Virus record (IMG/VR): IMGVR_UViG_3300030117_007745
Location: 1-64,000 of that record
Length of the DNA stretch: 64,000 bases
From: a virus
Strand: one strand, 5' to 3'
Under the pieces are notes generated by a model, which was given only the letters and a program-made list of their open reading frames with translations, did not search any database and was not told where the DNA came from. The first letter of the stretch is position 1; every line of letters begins with the position of its first letter. Made by a program: the position numbers and the translations under genes. Of this stretch, positions 14,410 through 24,100 are shown in pieces.

Positions 14410-16209
14410 TTATTTTTGAAGCCTAGGATAGATGCCTGACCTTAAATCCACGTCTCCAAACAAAATAACTCGGTTGTCCCCAGTTGGAACTCTAACTGAG
14501 CTTTTTACTCGATTCCCGTTTACTCTGGTTGAAGTTTTTTGATATTGACTTGCGTCTAGAGGGATATGAGTAATTTTAGTTTCCACAAGCGGTACAACCT
14601 CCTCCGTTGTGCAAATGCCATCATAATTTGTGTCTGCCCAAACATACAGTTTCCCAAATTCCTTGTCTTTAACGCTAACAGTTCCATCTTGGTTGGAGTC
14701 CATAGAGGCTAGGTGAGTAAACCCGCCTGAGTAGTTTGGCGATGTTCCGAAAAACTCTGTCCCATTGTCTGCAATTCCATTAGAGTTTTTGTCAACGAAA
14801 AGAAAACCATCACCACTAAGCCAGCTAACTGCTGTTTTTCTTTTGCCAAACATTGAAAAATTAACTCCATTTTCAACTGATGTGACATCAAAGCGGCCGT
14901 TATTATTCAAATCAATAACAATAGGGTCTGAAACATTGCATGGCACGACTTTAAAAATCTTTACAGCCGCCAAAGCAAACTCATCTTGTATACCCTCTTG
15001 TAAGGCGTTACTATAGTCCGTTTGAGCTTGAGCATACATAATTTCATCATCACTATTGACTGGCACGTAATCATCACACAGGGGGTTTTGCTCCATAGCC
15101 TGACTAATAGTATTCATGGAGTCGTTAAATACTGGATCTAAGATTGACTGGTCTGCTTGACAGACTTCAATTGGGTCTGACATTAGGGGGTAATCTCCTG
15201 TATATCCGTTAGTTGTCAGCCAATTATTCATACTATTAATAAAATGTTGCCTGCCGACAATAAGGCCTTTTTCTGCCGAGCTTTTTACAGGCGATGGATT
15301 GTTGTTGCATAGCTGCTTTGACTTAAGATCAACCCTAACCATCACGCGAGCTTGCTCTAAGCCACTAACCGCGCCCTGCTCAAACCAAAAATCTTGCTCA
15401 CTAAGGTCGGGGTTGTAGCTATCCCTACTAGCACTCAAGGTACTGTAAAGTTTAGAATAAGACTCTGATCGCGCTTGATCTACCAAATACTCACATGCAT
15501 AACCATTCATAACCCCTTGGTTGTTATAAAATTCAACATAAGGGCACGGAGAGGTTTCCGGAAGGGTCTCATCCTCATTTGTAATTTCGTAATTAGGATC
15601 AAGCCCCAAGTCTTCTAATGCCAAAGAGACTTGAGATAAATAAAGATCTTTTCCTATACCTAGGCCTCCAAAGATATTGTCTCTCAAAATTTCAATATCT
15701 GCGAACTCGTCCACTGTGAGATCTTCTAAGGTCACTTCGTCGTCAGTAGTTTCAACCTCAACTTGCTCCTGCTCATCGGTGGAATCGACCTCTGTTTCAG
15801 GGGTTGTTTCCTCTGTTTCAGAGGTTGTTTCCTCTGTTTCAGGGGTTGTTTCCTCTGTTTCGGGGGTTGTTTCCTCTGTTTCAGGGGTTGTTTCCTCTGT
15901 TTCAGGGGTTGTTTCCTCTGTTTCAGGGGTTGTTTCCTCTGTTTCAGACGGAACTGTGTTAGTTTCATTGTTTTCGCTATTGTTTTCCACTTCAGAGGCT
16001 TGGTCTGTCTCGGTACCGGCTTCTTGCGGAGTTAAGGTAGTTTCTCCTACCTCATTAGTTGTAGTTGTAGTTGTGGTTGTTGCGGTGTTATCTGTTGCTC
16101 CCGTGAATTGGATTGTTTTTTGCTCTCCAGTTTCTCCAGTTGTTGTTTCCGTATCCTCACAAGCAACCATGCAAAATACAGCCATAGCTGCGACAATATA
16201 GTTTCTCAT
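14410..16209 (-). CDS. Repeat-rich lipoprotein with calcium-binding domain
   Basis: 599 residues. A type II signal peptide ends in the lipobox MVAC (Cys 17), so the mature protein should be lipid-anchored in the host envelope. Residues about 20-150 are a Thr/Glu-rich stalk containing eight ETEETT units. A middle Cys-containing domain follows. The last 175 residues repeat Asp-rich loops: DPIVIDLNNNGRFD, DGFLFVDKNSNGIADNG, TEFFG, DSNQDGTVSVKD and WADTNYDGICTTEE. These match the EF-hand-like calcium-binding module found in RTX and adhesin-type proteins. AAAAAGGAGAATAAATG provides the start. It lies between primase and a terminator. A surface role such as blocking superinfection is plausible but inferred. 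Confidence 0.8.
   Translation of the reverse strand: MRNYIVAAMAVFCMVACEDTETTTGETGEQKTIQFTGATDNTATTTTTTTTNEVGETTLTPQEAGTETDQASEVENNSENNETNTVPSETEETTPETEETTPETEETTPETEETTPETEETTPETEETTSETEETTPETEVDSTDEQEQVEVETTDDEVTLEDLTVDEFADIEILRDNIFGGLGIGKDLYLSQVSLALEDLGLDPNYEITNEDETLPETSPCPYVEFYNNQGVMNGYACEYLVDQARSESYSKLYSTLSASRDSYNPDLSEQDFWFEQGAVSGLEQARVMVRVDLKSKQLCNNNPSPVKSSAEKGLIVGRQHFINSMNNWLTTNGYTGDYPLMSDPIEVCQADQSILDPVFNDSMNTISQAMEQNPLCDDYVPVNSDDEIMYAQAQTDYSNALQEGIQDEFALAAVKIFKVVPCNVSDPIVIDLNNNGRFDVTSVENGVNFSMFGKRKTAVSWLSGDGFLFVDKNSNGIADNGTEFFGTSPNYSGGFTHLASMDSNQDGTVSVKDKEFGKLYVWADTNYDGICTTEEVVPLVETKITHIPLDASQYQKTSTRVNGNRVKSSVRVPTGDNRVILFGDVDLRSGIYPRLQK
15791..15947. repeat. 21-bp in-frame tandem repeats in lipoprotein stalk
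   Basis: Seven 21-bp units (plus-strand form tctgtttcaggggttgtttcc, with a few substitutions) and a partial eighth encode the heptapeptide PETEETT repeated in the lipoprotein. There are no unique spacers, so this is not a CRISPR array. Copy number may vary by slippage. Confidence 0.92.
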
Positions 16210-16222
16210 TTATTCTCCTTTT

Positions 16223-17182
16223 TTAAAAATTAAAACTATTAATAAACTTCTGTAAGAATGCATCTTCAGAAGATATAAGTTTAGCAGAGTTTTTTCTGCT
16301 AATAAATTCTTTTTTTGACATTTCCCCTACATCGCTGTATGGATAAACATCAATATTGTATACCTCCGCACCATATTTTACTAAATTTTCTATCAAATAA
16401 GATGCTTTTTTTTGGGCGTCTGGATCCAGAGCTACATAAACTGGTGTGTCGTTTGTGATAATACTCTTGAACAGTTTTGATTGCTCCTTTAAAGACGAGC
16501 CCAAAATGGGAACTGAATTCTTTCCGGCCACTATAGCATCAAACACACCCTCTGTCAAGGTTAAATCTTCATTCCAATCAATATATAATTCATTAAATAC
16601 AATCTTGCTCTTTGAGGCGGGAGGATTCATGTATTTTCTCCAATCACCCCTGTAAGTCCTAGCGATAAAATAATTGCAGTCTCCACTTTTACTAAATGAT
16701 GGTATCACAATTCTTCCAGCATACTCTCCGCTTGGGCAGTAGCCAATTTTCCAAAACAAAATATCTTCATTATCTACTCCTCTTCCTAGCAGATAGTTTC
16801 TAGCTTTAACAGAAAGCACAGATTTGCTTTTATTTGCTAGGGATATAAATTCATTTGGAAGTTTTACTATCTCTTCTACCTCTTCAGTATCCTCGGGGAA
16901 GAGAGTCGCTATAATTTCATCAAACCTATCAATTTCTACTTGGCCAGTTAATTCTCTCCATTTCGATATCAAAGAAAAATCTGCGTATTTTTTAACAAGT
17001 CTGCCAATATTTGTACCTCGGTACTCACATATCCAGCATTTAAACATATTTTTGTCTATATTTACGCTAAGTTTCTTTTTGTGGTGGTTACATTTTGGAC
17101 AGGTGAAAAGATACTCTTGGCCTGTTCTGTTGTAACTGCCGAGGAATTCTTTAAGAATTGTTATCTTTTCTTTGTTGGACAA
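16223..17182 (-). CDS. DNA primase (DnaG/gp61-like, zinc ribbon plus Toprim)
   Basis: About 319 residues that make RNA primers for lagging-strand synthesis. The N-terminal zinc ribbon has CPKC (28, 31) with HH at 33-34 and CWIC (49, 52). The Toprim catalytic core shows LTLTEGVFDAIVAG (Glu 211) and VYVALDPDAQKK (Asp 253, 255). The size is close to T4 gp61. No ATG precedes the zinc ribbon, so the start is probably TTG at 17182, with GCAGG about 8 bases upstream and a 32-base overlap with the resolvase gene. A replicative helicase is not in the window. Confidence in the family is high, in the exact start moderate. Confidence 0.9.
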   Translation of the reverse strand: MSNKEKITILKEFLGSYNRTGQEYLFTCPKCNHHKKKLSVNIDKNMFKCWICEYRGTNIGRLVKKYADFSLISKWRELTGQVEIDRFDEIIATLFPEDTEEVEEIVKLPNEFISLANKSKSVLSVKARNYLLGRGVDNEDILFWKIGYCPSGEYAGRIVIPSFSKSGDCNYFIARTYRGDWRKYMNPPASKSKIVFNELYIDWNEDLTLTEGVFDAIVAGKNSVPILGSSLKEQSKLFKSIITNDTPVYVALDPDAQKKASYLIENLVKYGAEVYNIDVYPYSDVGEMSKKEFISRKNSAKLISSEDAFLQKFINSFNF

Positions 17183-17690
17183 GATTAAAACCTGCTTTTG
17201 CTATCACAATGCTGTCAGCAATATCATAATATTTTGGTTTGATGTTTCCTGATTTGGTGTATTCTACAGTAAACTTAGGTTCTTTGTCAAGTAAAAAATT
17301 AACAACAACCTGTTTTGCTTTTTCTCCCCTAGGAATTGAAATACCGCAAGATTTTCTAGCAGAGGAGGCCGAGATGTGTTCCGGCTTTATATCAAACTCC
17401 CTGTAGCAAAGATAAGTCACGACCCCGTTAAATGATGATAGGGCCGAAAGGGTTTTGGCCGAGGAAAATCCAGATCTAAACATTTGCAGACTTTGTTCTA
17501 TGAAAATGTGCTTTATATTGTAATTTCTCTGTATGTCCATTAATTCGCCTTGCACATGATTGTACTTTTCAAACAAATCTTTGTACTTGTTCTTATTTCT
17601 TAAATCTATAGCGAATGTTTTTTTTATGACACCATTGTCTATGATTGTCATGCCAATAATGCTTGTTGAAATGTCTAAGCCTAAGATCAT
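17151..17690 (-). CDS. RuvC-like Holliday junction resolvase
   Basis: 179 residues with an RNase H-type fold. Acidic active-site candidates are Asp 6 in ILGLDISTSIIGMTIID, Glu 65 in HIFIEQSLQMF, and Asp 156 and Asp 159 in YYDIADSIVIAKAG. The arrangement and length match RuvC-type resolvases, which cut branched DNA during recombination and before packaging; in T4 that job is done by the unrelated gp49. The ATG lies 6 bases after a perfect -10 element, so the message is probably leaderless. An initiating Met any later would remove the first catalytic strand. It is the first gene of the resolvase-primase-lipoprotein unit. Confidence 0.88.
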   Translation of the reverse strand: MILGLDISTSIIGMTIIDNGVIKKTFAIDLRNKNKYKDLFEKYNHVQGELMDIQRNYNIKHIFIEQSLQMFRSGFSSAKTLSALSSFNGVVTYLCYREFDIKPEHISASSARKSCGISIPRGEKAKQVVVNFLLDKEPKFTVEYTKSGNIKPKYYDIADSIVIAKAGFNLVQQRKDNNS

Positions 17691-17696
17691 GAACAG

Positions 17697-17725
17697 ATTA
17701 TATTACACTTAAAACTAAATGTCAA
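17697..17725 (-). promoter_or_regulatory. Perfect-consensus sigma70 promoter, leaderless
   Basis: The minus strand shows TTGACA (17720-17725), a 17-base spacer and TATAAT (17697-17702), identical to the bacterial consensus. Six bases separate the -10 from the ATG at 17690, so +1 falls on the A of the start codon. The -35 overlaps the end of the preceding structural gene. Confidence 0.9.
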
Positions 17726-18971
17726 GTTTTAATTTAAAAGTCATATCTCTGCTCAGTTTTTTGTTTATAGGAGTAGATACTTTAGCGACACCAATACAAT
17801 TCATATCTTCATCATAAATTTTTACTTTAGATACAAACGTTTGCTTTTGGAAGCTTTCTGTTAAGTCTGTAAAAGCTCCACTAATGGTGTTTTTGATAAT
17901 TAGCTTTTCTGGCTCTTTGTAATAAGTTGAACCAGAAAATGGATCTAAACTTTGTGAAAACTGTATGTATGTAGGATTGTTCGAATGGTTCAACTCTCCC
18001 GCAACTGCATGAGCAAACATGGTCATAACACTTGTTTCTGTTGAGCCAGAGAACCTCAAAGCGAAGCTGCTGCTAGGGATATTTCTTCCCAAACTTGCTG
18101 TTTCTGCCCCAGTGCCATAATAAACCCATTTTGGAGATTCAGTACCCCCAAGATAAGGCTCAGTATGGTCTGGGTCTAGGTCCCAACTTCCAGTAAGCAA
18201 TATAAATCCTTCGTTATAGAGGACAACGCCTGCGACTGCGCCAGAGCCATGGAGGGCTGGCCTGAGTTCATTTGCGGCCCCAGATACTTGAATAAGCTCA
18301 CCATTCTTATTAACGTCCTTTAGTCTGCCTGCCAAAGTACCACTAACAAAAAAGTCTAACTCTACAGTGCCTTTTTCTATTGAACTACCGTAAAATATTG
18401 ATGGAATGCTTATTAGGTTTGAGACCTGAATTTCTTTTGCCCAGATCAAGGGAGGGACCGAGCCTCTGACTGAATAGTGGGGGCTTAGATAACTATAATG
18501 ATTGAGGGTATTTTTGAGGGCCACAATTCTATTCCGTTGGCCTGTTTTATTGGTAGTCAGAGAATTTGTAAAGTATTGAGATCCATGATTCAAAGGAAAA
18601 TATTCTCTAGAAATTGTGGCAGATTTAGGATAGAATCCTAAAAAGCTCGTTCCATACAGGGCAGAGTTAAAGGCTCCCGTTGTCACAGTTTTCAAGCTAG
18701 TAAGATAGCCATCCTTAGTGACTTCTGGCCTTATACGCCTCATTCCGAGCGGGGCGGAAAGGTCATCTGGGTTGTCCCTATCAACATTATATTCATACAA
18801 GCTTATGTGCCCGGGCGGAACATTGGGCACTGAGCCTGTAAAAGCTCCAGACAATTCAGGTCTATTTTGAAAATATACTACATCTTGATAAATGTAAAAT
18901 CTGGCACTAGGATTGCTTTTGACTACATTTCTCACAATGTCATCAGGTCCAAAGGCAAAGATTGTGCTCAT
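17715..18971 (-). CDS. Virion structural protein, paralogue of the next upstream gene
   Basis: 418 residues, Ser/Gly/Thr-rich and probably beta-structured, with no signal peptide. The C-terminal part (HSNNPTYIQFSQ; FVSKVKIYDEDMNCIGVAKV; MTFKLKLDI) lines up with the end of the neighbouring 381-residue protein (YSSNPSYLLNSKIRV; ITTIGLYSANNELLAVAKTS; LVLRVRLDY). The middle also shares KKGTF/EKGTVELDF-type strands. The pair therefore arose by duplication. GAGAGGTGTAGC precedes the ATG. It is the last gene of the structural block, ending where the resolvase promoter begins. Probably a tail or neck component; the exact place in the particle is unknown. Confidence 0.7.
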   Translation of the reverse strand: MSTIFAFGPDDIVRNVVKSNPSARFYIYQDVVYFQNRPELSGAFTGSVPNVPPGHISLYEYNVDRDNPDDLSAPLGMRRIRPEVTKDGYLTSLKTVTTGAFNSALYGTSFLGFYPKSATISREYFPLNHGSQYFTNSLTTNKTGQRNRIVALKNTLNHYSYLSPHYSVRGSVPPLIWAKEIQVSNLISIPSIFYGSSIEKGTVELDFFVSGTLAGRLKDVNKNGELIQVSGAANELRPALHGSGAVAGVVLYNEGFILLTGSWDLDPDHTEPYLGGTESPKWVYYGTGAETASLGRNIPSSSFALRFSGSTETSVMTMFAHAVAGELNHSNNPTYIQFSQSLDPFSGSTYYKEPEKLIIKNTISGAFTDLTESFQKQTFVSKVKIYDEDMNCIGVAKVSTPINKKLSRDMTFKLKLDI

Positions 18972-18991
18972 GCTACACCTCTCTCAGCTCT

Positions 18992-20137
18992 TTAGTAATC
19001 CAATCTGACCCTAAGAACTAACTCAGTGTCTGGTGTTTTCTGCAACGGTTCAGAGGTTTTTGCAACTGCTAACAACTCATTGTTTGCAGAATACAACCCA
19101 ATTGTTGTGATAAAAGATACTGGCTGGTCTAAGCTTTCTTCTTTTACTCTAATCTTACTATTAAGCAAATAAGATGGATTAGAACTGTAATTAAATTCAT
19201 TGTGAGAAGCCCTACAGAAATATACTGTTGAATTTAGCTCAGTTGTATTATTAAAACTTAGATTATAGAGCCTGTTTCTAATAGCGTCTGCCGACCCCGA
19301 AATTGATGATCCAGATATAAACTGGAATCCTGTGGCTCCGGCTAATCTATTTTGGGGATTGCCCAAGTTGGCAGTCCCTTGTGCATTGGCTAATACGCCC
19401 CCATGGGCTGCATCATTAAAAATCGAACCAGAGACAACTGCAATTCCTGCTTGGTAAAATACTAGACCAACAGGGACTTGATCGTTTGTCAAATATGTGG
19501 TTCCATCGCCGGTGCTAGATGTAGCGTATAGAATTCCATAATCTCCCGCTGGAGAATTTACTAAGTAAGATGTTGAGCCACTTAAATCAGAAGCTTTCAC
19601 TCTCCTACCGAAGTTTTGGCCATCAAAACTAGCTGATGCTGGAGGAGTGCCAACTGAGCCAGTGATCCCAAATTCTAAAGTAAAAGTTCCTTTTTTGATT
19701 TCATCTTTTTGAAGAAGTCTTGCAAAGTTAATAAAGAAAACCTCATTAAGTTTTTTGCCGCCGGAACTAAGGTTACCATCTTCGTCAAATTGCCTAATAG
19801 AACCTGTTGCGTCGTGACCCATCAGAACTTGGGCCATTTGATTGTACATGTTGATCTTATCTTTGTTTTGAGTATTGGCAGATGATGACATGCCAGAAAC
19901 ATTAGAGTAACCAACTGTTATATCAAAAATATGATTTGCTGAAGAACTTAAGAAAGGGTAGTCATAAACGGACTGGAAAAGTCCGTGAGAAAAGTTCTTA
20001 ATATTTTTTTCACTAGTTGAATTCCCTTCATTGTAAGTACCAGAGACAATAGAACCTGTGACTGGTATGTTCTCGTGAAGCAGTGTTCTGGTAGAGGTTA
20101 TATCATTATTTAAAAATGATTTAAAAGTAGTAGCCAT
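18992..20137 (-). CDS. Virion structural protein, paralogue of the downstream gene
   Basis: 381 residues. Segments such as FSHGLFQSVYDYPFLSSSAN and HIFDITVGYSNVSGMSSSAN precede a strand-rich core (KKGTFTLEFGITGS; VPVGLVFYQAGIAVVSGSIF). It ends with the block shared with the 418-residue protein. The repeated pattern FxAG(I/F)xxxxGS is seen in both. AAGGA precedes the ATG by 10 bases. I recall related proteins from marine phages annotated only as virion structural. Function within tail or neck is unknown. Confidence 0.7.
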   Translation of the reverse strand: MATTFKSFLNNDITSTRTLLHENIPVTGSIVSGTYNEGNSTSEKNIKNFSHGLFQSVYDYPFLSSSANHIFDITVGYSNVSGMSSSANTQNKDKINMYNQMAQVLMGHDATGSIRQFDEDGNLSSGGKKLNEVFFINFARLLQKDEIKKGTFTLEFGITGSVGTPPASASFDGQNFGRRVKASDLSGSTSYLVNSPAGDYGILYATSSTGDGTTYLTNDQVPVGLVFYQAGIAVVSGSIFNDAAHGGVLANAQGTANLGNPQNRLAGATGFQFISGSSISGSADAIRNRLYNLSFNNTTELNSTVYFCRASHNEFNYSSNPSYLLNSKIRVKEESLDQPVSFITTIGLYSANNELLAVAKTSEPLQKTPDTELVLRVRLDY

Positions 20138-20153
20138 GGTTTAACAATCCTTT

Positions 20154-21068
20154 TTAGTCTTTCTTTACGTATCTAATTGGCACGTTTATTGAATATCCTG
20201 TAGTTGCTCCAGTAACCTTAACTATTGAGTCAATATAGGAATATGTGCCCGAAGCATTTAGCCAAGTATTTCCTGTAGTGCCTAATTTAGTAAATAAGAA
20301 ACTACTTGTTTGCAGTTCAAGCGAGGGTTTAATTTTAAATCTAAAAGCCGACCCTCTTGGGCCATCGATTGGGGTGCCAACTGTTTGCGCTGATAGCGCT
20401 GCGAAAAAGCCCTGTGTATCTGCCACATTGGCAATATTGTATGTGGCTATATTGTCATCATCCAAAAACGAAAACGGCTGGATAATATTGGATACATTAG
20501 CCAATGTTCCCAACCTATTGTCCATTTCAATTATGTAATGAGTCTCAGTTAGAGTAGGGTCTAGGGGCTGGTTAGGAGGTAGTTCATCTGTATCTAAACC
20601 TTGATCGAGTTGAATGAAGTTATTGATATTTTTAATAGCAAAGAAAACACCCTTTCTATCGTCGGATGATAGAGTTTCAAATGCATCATCTGTTGTTTCA
20701 TCAACTAAAACTGCAAATGAATTTGATGATTGCGTAGAGATGGCATTTAACGGCTCTCCGTCTGTCTCATTAATAAGAACAACCGGTAAGAAAAGCAAAT
20801 TGTTCTTAGAAATAGAAATTAGTTTGCTCTTCATCGTAGAAGTGTTGTTAGTAAATGCCTCCAAAACTGGTGTTGATAAAATATCAATTGCATAATATGC
20901 ATTACCATTTAGATTAAGCTTGTTGTATTTTGCATAATCTATTTCATCATCAGCGAAGGCAAATTTTGTAATTTTAAAAGATCCATCACCTGCTGCTAGA
21001 CGTGCTCTTCCTGCATCAGTCAAAACAGCGTCTAAGATTATATCTCCACTATTGTCTAAAAAAGCCAT
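20154..21068 (-). CDS. Virion structural protein with LTxxG N-terminal module
   Basis: 304 residues starting MAFLDNSGDIILDAVLTDAG, then RARLAAGDGSFKITKFAFAD and DEIDY. This N-terminal module recurs in the 398-residue protein at 28570-29766. The remainder is strand-rich (FLPVVLINETDGEPLNAIST; GYSINVPIRYVKKD). AGGAG lies 9 bases before the ATG. The 72-base gap upstream contains a small stem (21084-21088 with 21096-21100) and no convincing promoter. Likely a tail or baseplate component by position. Confidence 0.7.
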   Translation of the reverse strand: MAFLDNSGDIILDAVLTDAGRARLAAGDGSFKITKFAFADDEIDYAKYNKLNLNGNAYYAIDILSTPVLEAFTNNTSTMKSKLISISKNNLLFLPVVLINETDGEPLNAISTQSSNSFAVLVDETTDDAFETLSSDDRKGVFFAIKNINNFIQLDQGLDTDELPPNQPLDPTLTETHYIIEMDNRLGTLANVSNIIQPFSFLDDDNIATYNIANVADTQGFFAALSAQTVGTPIDGPRGSAFRFKIKPSLELQTSSFLFTKLGTTGNTWLNASGTYSYIDSIVKVTGATTGYSINVPIRYVKKD

Positions 21069-21140
21069 AATTAATTTCTCCTAAGTAACCTTATATTACT
21101 ATCATAATTAGTGTTTTTAAATAAATAATCCTTTTTTTGT

Positions 21141-24100
21141 TTACGGGCAACTCTTTAATGCCTCATCCGGCTCAGTATGATTAGTTTTGAACTTAATATT
21201 TAAGTCTATCATTTTTCCAGTGTGCTTTGAAGTTATTCTAAATTTGAATTTTTTCTGATTCCATAAAGTCTGCGGCATAATGCCCAAAATAGGCAGCGGA
21301 ACGTTTGAGGTTTCACCTGTTATTCCAGATTTTTCTTTGTTAATCATTTTTTGCAACAAGGACGCTTCAATTTTTAAATATTGCTTAAAAGGCTTGATCT
21401 TCGATCCAATTTTTTTAGTACCAAACTCATAAACATTAACTATAGGATAGTATACTCCAGAATTTAAAACCATTTCAACTTCAAAAACTTTTGTAGGATT
21501 AGATATGTTGTCATGTATATCTATGGCCCTGAATACATAATAAAATTTCTTATTTGGCTCCAAATCTTCTATAAATGCTGTTTTTTCTTCCACATCAATA
21601 GTGCTATACAAGCTGCCGACGAAATCTGAATAGGATGATGGGGCAGAATCGAGTCTAAACACTTGATATGCCTTTGGAAAGTCATCTGACTTGAACCTTA
21701 GAGTTGGAATCATATAAGAGCCATCATCTTTTTTTATATTTCTCCCCTGTGCTGTTCTTTGGAGTGCAAATATACTTTTGTCTGAATTTGTCAAGGTGAT
21801 AGGAATCTCTTCTCTATCGCCAGTTTGATTCTCCAAAGTAATCAAAAGTTTTGAGCCTTTTCCAACCAAAGGATCAAAGTTTACGTTGGGGGGTATTGGT
21901 GGGAGGTCCAATATAACTACATCTTGTTCATAATATGGAACCTCATCAATAATAACTTTGGGATATATCGTAGCTCTAAAAATAGCCATCTTGCTTTGCT
22001 CAATTGGCCTTTTGGGGATGCCGGGGAGGTTAACGAAAGTTCCGATGGGCGACGTGGTCACATTTTCCGAAAAGTCTTGAGCTTGAGAAATGTCTTTTTG
22101 TTTGCTGTAAAGTGTGAACTTTGTTTCGTTAAGGCCGCCGCTATTTCCATTATCGCCAAGATCGTTCATTAGTTCTTCTTTAGTTGAATTTTTAGCTTTC
22201 ATTCCAAGTGAATTATATGCTATCTTTCCATTGTCTAGTCTTAGTGAGCTAAAAACAGTGTCCATATCATATTTTTCGGTATACCCCATGGCGAACGCTA
22301 ACTTGTCTGTTGCGCTAGTATTAGCAAACCTATATCTATATTCTCCTCCAACAATAATTCTTACCTGAGTTATCTTGTAGCGGTAGAGGTGCCCATATTT
22401 AACTTGAGTATCTACGTAATTCAATCTATGAATTTCGGGAGAAGGGGCAACTGCTTCCTCATCAGCGGCAAAAATCTTTGACTTAGCATCGGGATGTGGT
22501 ATGTATATTGTCTGTATTAAATCATCATTTATATCATACTTCTCTATTCTATACATTATAGGCTCAGAGTAATTGGGCCTTTTTGAAAAAATGTCGCTCA
22601 GGAGAGGCGTTTTATCTTTTACAATAGCGATCATTTGTTTAATTATGGAAGGAATATCAACACCTTTAGTTAGATGGGTTTCAAATAGAGAGAAAAAATT
22701 ATTGGTGGCGTGGCTAAAATCAATCGTATATTTTTTGAATTTAAATTCTGATGCGATAGGATATCCCGGAACCTCTTCTTCTTCATATGTTCCGTTACCA
22801 ACAGCAAACCATTCAAGATAAAATCTAAGCCACCTATCAACATCATATTTGATTTTTTTAGTCACATCTGAAACATTTAATGTGTCTCCTAGGAACTGCG
22901 GTGTATATATGGATTGTTGATGAATAGAAGCCAATCTTTGTTCATCAGTGGGGCTGGAGTATCCAAAATAATCAAACATAGCACTTAAGCTGTTCATATA
23001 TATTGTCAAAGCCTTTGACACTGTTGTCTCATCTACGGCATCGGAATTTTGTGCAAGTAATTGTTTTATTTCATAATCTGATCTTGGTCCGTGAATTAAA
23101 GTTAGCATTGAGTACAAAAAGTCTTTTAATAATCCCGAGGAGTACCAAATGTTTTTAATCTCTCTATTAGCATTTATTAAAACATCGAACCCTACATCTA
23201 TGTGCATGGGAGCGCCGGTAATTCCAGTCTTTTTGTTTTTCATTCCCTCTTCAAGGGTTCTTGCATCAATAATAATATTTTTAAAACGTTGTCCATAGCC
23301 TTCAAGCATAACATCATAGGGTCGGCATAATAAGAATATTTGTGTTGCTCTCAGTCTATACAGATCTTCGAGGGAATCACCACTCTTGCCAGTGACTGGC
23401 ACATAATAATTGGGAACCACAACCTCTGGTATAAATTTTGCTAGATTCTCAAAATCAGTATCTAGATAATTATAATGTGGTGTTATATCTGCCGTTAAAA
23501 GATATTTATCAGAGGCTAAAGTGCCATCGGCTATAAAGGAATTTATAGGAATTCCTGTTGCAACATCAAAATACTGAGCTTGGGTAACTGCAAGCGGGTT
23601 GCCCATTTTATTGAATCCATTGCCTGTTGTTTCGATCATTCTTCTAACTCCTAGAGGATACTCTACATTAAAAGAAATATCAGTATTGACAGTTGTTTTT
23701 CTTGTTACTGGGTCATCTAAATTAGATAACATTCGATACGCTATATCTGTTATTTCAGCTGTTTTTTCTGCGGAAGTTTCTCCTAGAAGGCCATTTTGGT
23801 AGAAAGTGTCGAGATCAACATTCCCCGCAGGTTTAATAAAACTGTCTGCAATCCTATCAAAATCATAAGGACTATAGCTATCATTAAAAGTTAAAGTATT
23901 TTGTGTTGGAGTTGTTGCTTTTGTAAAGTACAAATCATCTGTTTTGTATATGAACCCGTCTAATTTTTGTGGCATGCTAGCAAACAATGATAACAGATTT
24001 AATATAAGCCTATTTTTTGCATCTTCATAATTAAATATGCCGGGGAGGCCCTTGAAACTGGGGGCCCTGAGATAAATTTGAACGAGTTGTTCTTTTCTAA

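Noticed and set aside
15791-15947. CRISPR-like direct repeats
   Set aside because: Units are contiguous, a multiple of three and in frame in a coding gene, with no spacers.
15677-16201. Long plus-strand reading frames across the lipoprotein repeats
   Set aside because: They are periodic by-products of the 21-bp repeats and encode implausible Val/Ser or Cys/Phe repeats; the minus-strand lipoprotein has signal peptide, lipobox and a ribosome binding site.
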